DNA of 64,000 nt from UBA10649 sp965278945 (GTDB taxonomy: Bacteria; Actinomycetota; Actinomycetes; S36-B12): positions 2,604,001-2,668,000 of the forward strand of contig OZ257128.1 in NCBI GenBank assembly GCA_965278945.1, in the 5' to 3' direction. This document shows, piece by piece, positions 59,835 through 64,000 of this stretch (its first letter is position 1; each line of letters opens with the position of its first letter). Made by a program: the position numbers and the translations under genes. The notes beneath the pieces were generated by a model. It was not told the DNA's origin and did no database searches. It saw only the letters and a list, made by a program, of their open reading frames with translations.

Positions 59835-61082
59835 TCAGGAGGCGCGGCGGACGGGCAGGCGCTTGAAGCCGTGCACGAAGTTGGAGCGTAGGTACTCCGG
59901 CTCCCCGTTGGGCACCAGGTCCACGTCGCGGGCGAGGAGCTCCTCGAACATGATCTGGATCTCCAGGCGGGCCAGGGCGTTACCCAGGCACATGTGCGGT
60001 CCGCCACGGCCGAAGGACATGTGCTCGTTGGGCTTGCGCGTGACGTCGAACCGGTATGGATCGACGAATACCGCGTCGTCTCGATTGCCGGAGCCGAACC
60101 ACACGACGACCTTGTCGCCAGCCTTGATCTCCTGGCCCTGCATGACGATGTCCTGGGTCGCGGTCCTGCGGAAGTGATGCACGGGGCTGGCGAAGCGCAG
60201 GAACTCCTCGACCGCCCATGGGACCAGTTCCGGCTGGCTGCGCAGCAGCGCCACTGCATCCGGGTTCGCCATGAGGTTGTTCATGGTGTGCGTGATCGAG
60301 TGCCTCGTGGTCTCGTTTCCCGCCACGACGAGCAGCAGGAAGTAGTTGCGGAAGTCCCGCGCATCGATCGGGACGCCGTCGGACGGCGGGGTGTTGAGCA
60401 CGATCGAGACGAGGTCCTTGCCGTCCCCGCCGCGCCGATTCCACGCGAGCTCGTACCCGTACTTGAAGACCTCGAGCGCTGCCGGCGAGCGGAAGGGCAG
60501 GTCGCGGTACTGCTCGCTCTCGGGGCTGTCGGCGAGGACGTCGGCATGCTCGGGGTCGGTGTTGCCGACCATGCGATTGCCCCACTTGATGAGCTGCGGG
60601 ATGTCGGACTCGGGAACGTCGAGCAACTGAGCGAGCACGCGGATCGGGAAGTCGGCAGCGACATCCGCGACGAAGTCGAACTCGGGCTTCGCGAGCGCGC
60701 GGTCGAGGGTCGATGCGGTGATGCCGCGAAGGAAGGTCTCGTATCCGGAGATGGCGCGCGGAGTGAACTCCGGCTGCAGCATCTTGCGTAGCGCGCGATG
60801 GCGAGGCCCGTCGGTCTCGAGCATCGATCGACGGATCTCCATCTGGCGCGCGTCGAGCTCCTCGAGGTTCGCCGTCCCGAGCTGGCTCGAGAAGACCTCG
60901 GTGTTGCGGAGCACGTCGACGATGTCGTGATACCTGGTCACAGACCAGAAGCCGGAGTTAGGTTCCGGCTCGACATTCCAGTGAATGGGCGAGTTCCGGC
61001 GAAGGTCCTCGAAGACGGCCCACGGCGCGCCGTTGGCGAAGAGATCGAGGTCGGCGAGGGACACATCTGTCGTCGTGCTCAT
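59835..61082 (-). CDS. Cytochrome P450
   Basis: A 415-residue P450 with all class motifs: I-helix VVAGNETTRHSITH, ExxR EEFLRF region, and heme loop FGRGGPHMCLGNALARLE with the Cys ligand. The overall pattern resembles actinobacterial CYP125/142-type or terpenoid/alkyl oxidising enzymes, but no substrate can be named. GGAGGAG precedes the ATG. Operator site C overlaps its -10 box GATAGT (61127-61132). No ferredoxin gene lies beside it. Confidence 0.93.
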   Translation of the reverse strand: MSTTTDVSLADLDLFANGAPWAVFEDLRRNSPIHWNVEPEPNSGFWSVTRYHDIVDVLRNTEVFSSQLGTANLEELDARQMEIRRSMLETDGPRHRALRKMLQPEFTPRAISGYETFLRGITASTLDRALAKPEFDFVADVAADFPIRVLAQLLDVPESDIPQLIKWGNRMVGNTDPEHADVLADSPESEQYRDLPFRSPAALEVFKYGYELAWNRRGGDGKDLVSIVLNTPPSDGVPIDARDFRNYFLLLVVAGNETTRHSITHTMNNLMANPDAVALLRSQPELVPWAVEEFLRFASPVHHFRRTATQDIVMQGQEIKAGDKVVVWFGSGNRDDAVFVDPYRFDVTRKPNEHMSFGRGGPHMCLGNALARLEIQIMFEELLARDVDLVPNGEPEYLRSNFVHGFKRLPVRRAS

Positions 61083-61112
61083 GGCTCCTCCGAGGCGTCG
61101 CCGGTCGGTAGA

Positions 61113-61130
61113 TCGTTTGGGCCCGAACTA
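61113..61130. promoter_or_regulatory. Operator site C (18-bp palindrome)
   Basis: TCGTTTGGGCCCGAACTA, 7 of 9 positions symmetric. It covers the end of the P450 -10 box and its start point; the MarR gene starts 90 nt away on the other side. Confidence 0.7.
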
Positions 61131-61219
61131 TCACGCAGACTGTAATGCACGGTGCCGTGGATGGATACCTTTGGCAGACTTCGCGTAGGTTGTCGCCACA
61201 CCCCGATCGAAGGAGTCCG

Positions 61220-61720
61220 ATGGCTGGTCCGCACACGCTGGCGGAGACCGAACGGGCCGTCGAGTCGCGCCTCGCGGGCATGGATCTGGACTTCGAGGCG
61301 ATGGCGGTTGCGTCGAACCTGTTCCGGGCAGCCAACGCCGTCCGCAACCATCTCGAGGGAACCGTGCTGCGCCCCCACGATCTGACGTGGACCGCGTTCG
61401 TCGTGCTGTGGGTCACGTGGATCTGGGAGAAGGTCGAGACGCGAGTCATCGCGGAGGAGGGCGGGTTCTCCAAGGCCACGCTCTCCGGAGTGCTCTCCAC
61501 GCTGGAGGGACGCGGGTTGCTCGCCCGTGAGCGCAGCCCCGAGGACGGCCGACTCGTGCTGGTCCGCATGACACCGGCGGGACGTCGTCTGATGAAGAAG
61601 CTGTTCCCGGAGTTCAATGAGCAGGAGCGCGTCGTCGTGTCCGGAATCCCGGTCGCGCAGCGCACGCAGGCGGCCGACGCGCTGCGCACACTGACCCTTA
61701 CCGTCACCGAGCCCCGCTGA
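61220..61720 (+). CDS. MarR family transcriptional regulator
   Basis: A 166-residue winged-helix protein: FVVLWVTWIWEKVETRVIA, recognition region GGFSKATLSGVLSTLEGRGLL and wing RSPEDGRLVLVRMTPAGRRL. AAGGAG precedes the ATG at 61220; a longer frame is rejected. TAGGTT near 61187 is a possible -10 box. It is the only regulator in the second amine block and so the first candidate to bind sites A-D, though the sites could also belong to a protein encoded outside the window. Confidence 0.9.
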   Translation: MAGPHTLAETERAVESRLAGMDLDFEAMAVASNLFRAANAVRNHLEGTVLRPHDLTWTAFVVLWVTWIWEKVETRVIAEEGGFSKATLSGVLSTLEGRGLLARERSPEDGRLVLVRMTPAGRRLMKKLFPEFNEQERVVVSGIPVAQRTQAADALRTLTLTVTEPR

Positions 61721-61733
61721 GCCGGCGACGCTG

Positions 61734-62918
61734 ATGGGTGCCTTCGCGGACAGCATCACCGTCGAGCAGCTCGACGCGGACCCGTACGACGTCTACCGAC
61801 GCCTGCGCGCCGAGGAGCCGGTCGCATGGGTGCCGGCCGTGAATCTGTGGCTGGTCACCCGCGCGGCCGACGTCGAGACCGTCACGACGCGTCAGGACCT
61901 GTTCACCGCAACGGTCGACGGATCACCCCTCGACCTGTCCTTCGGCGGACCGTCTATTCTCACAGTCGACGGCGAGCCTCACCTCGACAAGCGCCGCAGC
62001 CTCGACCGCAAGTACCGCCCACGCCACGTCAGCACCTATATCGACGACCTCGTGCAGCCGATCGCTGACGCCTGCCTGCAACGACTGCTCGCTAGGCCAG
62101 GCCGCCGCGCCGAGTTGATGAGCGAGTACTTCGAGCCCATCTCGGTGCTGAGCCTCGGTGCCGTCCTCGGGCTCGGCCACCTGCCAGCCCAGACACTCCA
62201 GTCCTGGTTCCACGGACTGGCCATGGGAGCAACGAACTTCGAGCGCGATCCAGGCAAGCAGCGCGCGAACGACGAGACGGCCGCGCAGATCGACGCTGAG
62301 CTGCGCCCCCTCATGGAGTCATTGCGGTGGAACCCTGACGACTCGACGATCGCGCACATGCTCACCACCGGGCGCCCCGAGGACGACCCGCGGACCGTTG
62401 ACGAGGTGATGCCGACCCTGAAGGTGATCATCCTCGGCGGAATGCAGGAGCCAGGGCACGGTGCGGGCTCGTGCCTGGTCGGCCTGCTGACGAACCGCGA
62501 GCAGCTGGACCTTGTTCGCGGCGATCCGGGACGGTGGGACGACGCGGTCCATGAGGGGCTGCGATGGGTAGCCCCTATCGGCACCCAGACCCGCCAGGCG
62601 GTGGCCGACACCGAGCTCGGCGGCGCGCTCATCCCTGCCGGATCGCCGGTGGGAGCGGTTGTCGCGAGCGCGTGCCGCGACGAGTCGCTGTGGTCCGACC
62701 CTGATGACTTCGACATCACCCGAGAGCGACGGCCGAACGCTGCTTTCGGGTTCGGGCCGCACTTCTGCGCGGGCCACGCCTTCGCGCGTGGTCAGGAGCG
62801 AGTCGGCCTGCAGACCCTCGTCGACGCGATGCCGGAACTAGCCCTTGACCCGATCCACGATGTCGCGTTCCGCGGCTGGGAGTTCCGCGCCCCCGCACAG
62901 TTGCATGTCACCTGGTGA
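61734..62918 (+). CDS. Cytochrome P450 with atypical I-helix
   Basis: A 394-residue P450. ExxR (HEGLRWVAP) and heme loop FGFGPHFCAGHAFARGQ are intact. The I-helix reads ILGGMQEPGHGAG, where the usual acid-Thr pair is Glu-Pro, so proton delivery must differ from the standard mechanism; such variants are known in some bacterial P450 groups. It begins 13 nt after MarR and abuts the convergent PuuD-like gene. Confidence 0.9.
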   Translation: MGAFADSITVEQLDADPYDVYRRLRAEEPVAWVPAVNLWLVTRAADVETVTTRQDLFTATVDGSPLDLSFGGPSILTVDGEPHLDKRRSLDRKYRPRHVSTYIDDLVQPIADACLQRLLARPGRRAELMSEYFEPISVLSLGAVLGLGHLPAQTLQSWFHGLAMGATNFERDPGKQRANDETAAQIDAELRPLMESLRWNPDDSTIAHMLTTGRPEDDPRTVDEVMPTLKVIILGGMQEPGHGAGSCLVGLLTNREQLDLVRGDPGRWDDAVHEGLRWVAPIGTQTRQAVADTELGGALIPAGSPVGAVVASACRDESLWSDPDDFDITRERRPNAAFGFGPHFCAGHAFARGQERVGLQTLVDAMPELALDPIHDVAFRGWEFRAPAQLHVTW

Positions 62919-63608
62919 CTAGGCGCAGTTCTCGATGAACGTGCGCACGAGCTGGACCTGCTGATCGTCCTCGGTCCACGTGTCCTCAGGATGCCACTGA
63001 ACTCCGGCTGTCCACGCAGCAGCGTCGACGACCACGGCCTCGATCGTCGCGTCGTCCGAGCATGCGACAACGGTCATTCGATCGCCGAGGCGGTCGATTG
63101 CCTGATGGTGGTAGCAGGAGATCTCGATCGTCGGCTCAAGGATGCCGAGACGGTCCCCTCCCTTCTGCACGGCGATTCGCTGCACCGCATGCCGGTGGTT
63201 CGCCGGCATGTCGACGACCAGCGTGCCGCCGAGGACCACGTTGAGCACGTGCATGCCGCGGCACACCGCGAGCATCGGGACCGCGTTCGCGAGGCAGTCG
63301 CGAGCCAGCGAGAAGTCCGCCTCGTCCTGCACGAGATCGACGTCGTACACGGCGTCGTTGGTGCTGTCGCCGCCGTAGCGGTCGGGATGCACGTCGCCCC
63401 CACCAGGTAGCAGCACTCCTGCGAATCCCGTCAGCCGCGCTGCCCAGTCGAGTGCGTCGGGATCGGTCCCGGGACGGAGGGTGACGGGATCGCCTCCTGC
63501 CGCCCAGACGATGTCCATCAGCGCCAGCGATGACACGATTCCGCGGTAGCGAAGGGCGCTGGCACGCTCCGTGAATCGACCCAGGACGGCTATGCGCGGT
63601 CGGGACAT
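62919..63608 (-). CDS. PuuD-like gamma-glutamyl hydrolase (second copy)
   Basis: A 229-residue class I amidotransferase-like hydrolase. Nucleophile Cys116 in PMLAVCRGMHVLN and GVQWHPEDTW with the His-Glu pair. It is divergent in sequence from the copy at 16394. GGAGGAC precedes the ATG. Operator site D and a TATTCT box (63650-63655) lie upstream, shared with the aldehyde dehydrogenase gene. It would release glutamate from a gamma-glutamyl acid. Confidence 0.88.
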   Translation of the reverse strand: MSRPRIAVLGRFTERASALRYRGIVSSLALMDIVWAAGGDPVTLRPGTDPDALDWAARLTGFAGVLLPGGGDVHPDRYGGDSTNDAVYDVDLVQDEADFSLARDCLANAVPMLAVCRGMHVLNVVLGGTLVVDMPANHRHAVQRIAVQKGGDRLGILEPTIEISCYHHQAIDRLGDRMTVVACSDDATIEAVVVDAAAWTAGVQWHPEDTWTEDDQQVQLVRTFIENCA

Positions 63609-63656
63609 CTGTCCTCCACGGGACGGGGCACAATGGCGTGACGTAGCGCAGAATAT

Positions 63657-63674
63657 CCGTTAGGGTCCGAACGA
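63657..63674. promoter_or_regulatory. Operator site D (18-bp palindrome)
   Basis: CCGTTAGGGTCCGAACGA. It contains the plus-strand -10 box TAGGGT (63661-63666) of the aldehyde dehydrogenase gene and directly adjoins the minus-strand TATTCT box of the hydrolase gene. Confidence 0.75.
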
Positions 63675-63703
63675 CCTAGGAAGTCCAGGCCACGGAGGTA
63701 CCG

Positions 63704-64000
63704 ATGTCGATAGTCGCAGGCGTCGAGGTCGACACCCGCCACTGGATCGGCGGCCAGAGAGTCGGGTCACCCACGACATTTGCGACCATCAGCCCGATTG
63801 ACGGCACCGAGATCGCGCAGGTCCACCGCGGCGGAGCGGATGAGGCAAACGCCGCCGTCGCAGCGGCCAAGACCGCCTTCCCCGCATGGTCGCGACTGTC
63901 GCCTGCTGAACGCGGCGCGATCATCCACCGTGTCGCGGACAACGTCGAGGCGCACATCGAGGAGCTCGCCCAGCTCGAGACCGCGGACAACGGATCCCTG
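63704..64000 (+). CDS. Aldehyde dehydrogenase, N-terminal part
   Basis: 99 codons from the ATG (GGAGG 5 nt upstream) to the window edge. The N-terminal ALDH pattern is clear: HWIGGQRVGSPTTFATISPI, GADEANAAVAAAKTAFPAWS and AERGAIIHRVADNVEAHIEE. Catalytic residues lie outside. With the ligase and the hydrolase it repeats the gene set of the first amine block and probably oxidises a gamma-glutamyl aldehyde or a related aldehyde. Confidence 0.9.
   Translation, partial: MSIVAGVEVDTRHWIGGQRVGSPTTFATISPIDGTEIAQVHRGGADEANAAVAAAKTAFPAWSRLSPAERGAIIHRVADNVEAHIEELAQLETADNGSL

Overview
The window is 64 kb of GC-rich, densely coded chromosomal DNA from an actinobacterium. Direct markers are mycothiol genes (mshA, mshD), a WhiB1-type iron-sulfur regulator, GlnR, CarD, SenX3/RegX3 with PhoU, F420-type oxidoreductases and a GlgC/GlgM pair. 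Gene order also matches blocks known from Mycobacterium tuberculosis: rlmB-cysS-(insertion)-ispF-ispD-carD-lpqE, regX3-senX3-phoU-mshA-ybjN-gpm, and ppk1-mutT1. No mycobacterial cell-wall genes are seen, so the genus is left open. Phages, transposons, CRISPR arrays and rRNA are not visible. No stretch longer than about 300 bases lacks a gene.

Layout. 1-320: start of a membrane protease-like gene. 356-5608: a tightly coupled kynurenine (tryptophan degradation) operon from arylformamidase to aminocarboxymuconate-semialdehyde decarboxylase. 5605-7509: a DUF1801 gene, tRNA-Thr(TGT) and a patch of small unknown genes. 7545-17134: a first amine/amino-acid catabolic block (dimethylglycine dehydrogenase-like enzyme, APC permease, choline-kinase-like kinase, glutamine-synthetase-like ligase, aldehyde dehydrogenase, SDR, gamma-glutamyl-GABA hydrolase). 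17267-23812: whiB1, a LacI regulator, DUF4032, an antiporter, rlmB, cysS, a PPOX enzyme. 23854-28903: polyhydroxyalkanoate metabolism (acyl-CoA synthetase, phaZ, phaC, MaoC hydratase). 29003-36633: ispF/ispD/carD, a lipoprotein, regX3/senX3, phoU, mshA, ybjN, gpm. 36741-43504: DUF2516, a Lys/Ala/Thr-rich repeat protein, XRE regulator, asparaginase, dtd, ygfZ, fur, nitrobindin-like protein, DUF4395, thioredoxin, hydrolase. 43656-53169: glnR, mshD, the polyphosphate cluster ppk1-CYTH/CHAD-mutT1, a lipoprotein, glgC and glgM. 53166-64000: a DMT exporter and then a second amine-type catabolic region (APC permease, Adc-like and LLM enzymes, a glutamine-synthetase-like ligase, a class I amidotransferase, two P450s, MarR, a second PuuD-like hydrolase, an aldehyde dehydrogenase cut by the window edge).

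The most interesting signal is in the last 8.4 kb. An 18-bp palindrome close to TCGTTnGGnnCCnAACGA occurs four times, once in each divergent promoter region of the second amine block, and each time it overlaps a -10 hexamer. This ties a permease, a gamma-glutamyl ligase, amidotransferases, P450s and an aldehyde dehydrogenase into one apparent regulon whose substrate is unknown. Other points of note are a SenX3 kinase whose membrane anchor lies in a separate overlapping frame, a three-unit PHO box in front of phoU, two large nested palindromes between convergent genes, a repeat protein at the hbhA position, and widespread leaderless promoters (ANNNT-type -10 box 6-8 nt before the start codon), which also fixed many start codons in this annotation.
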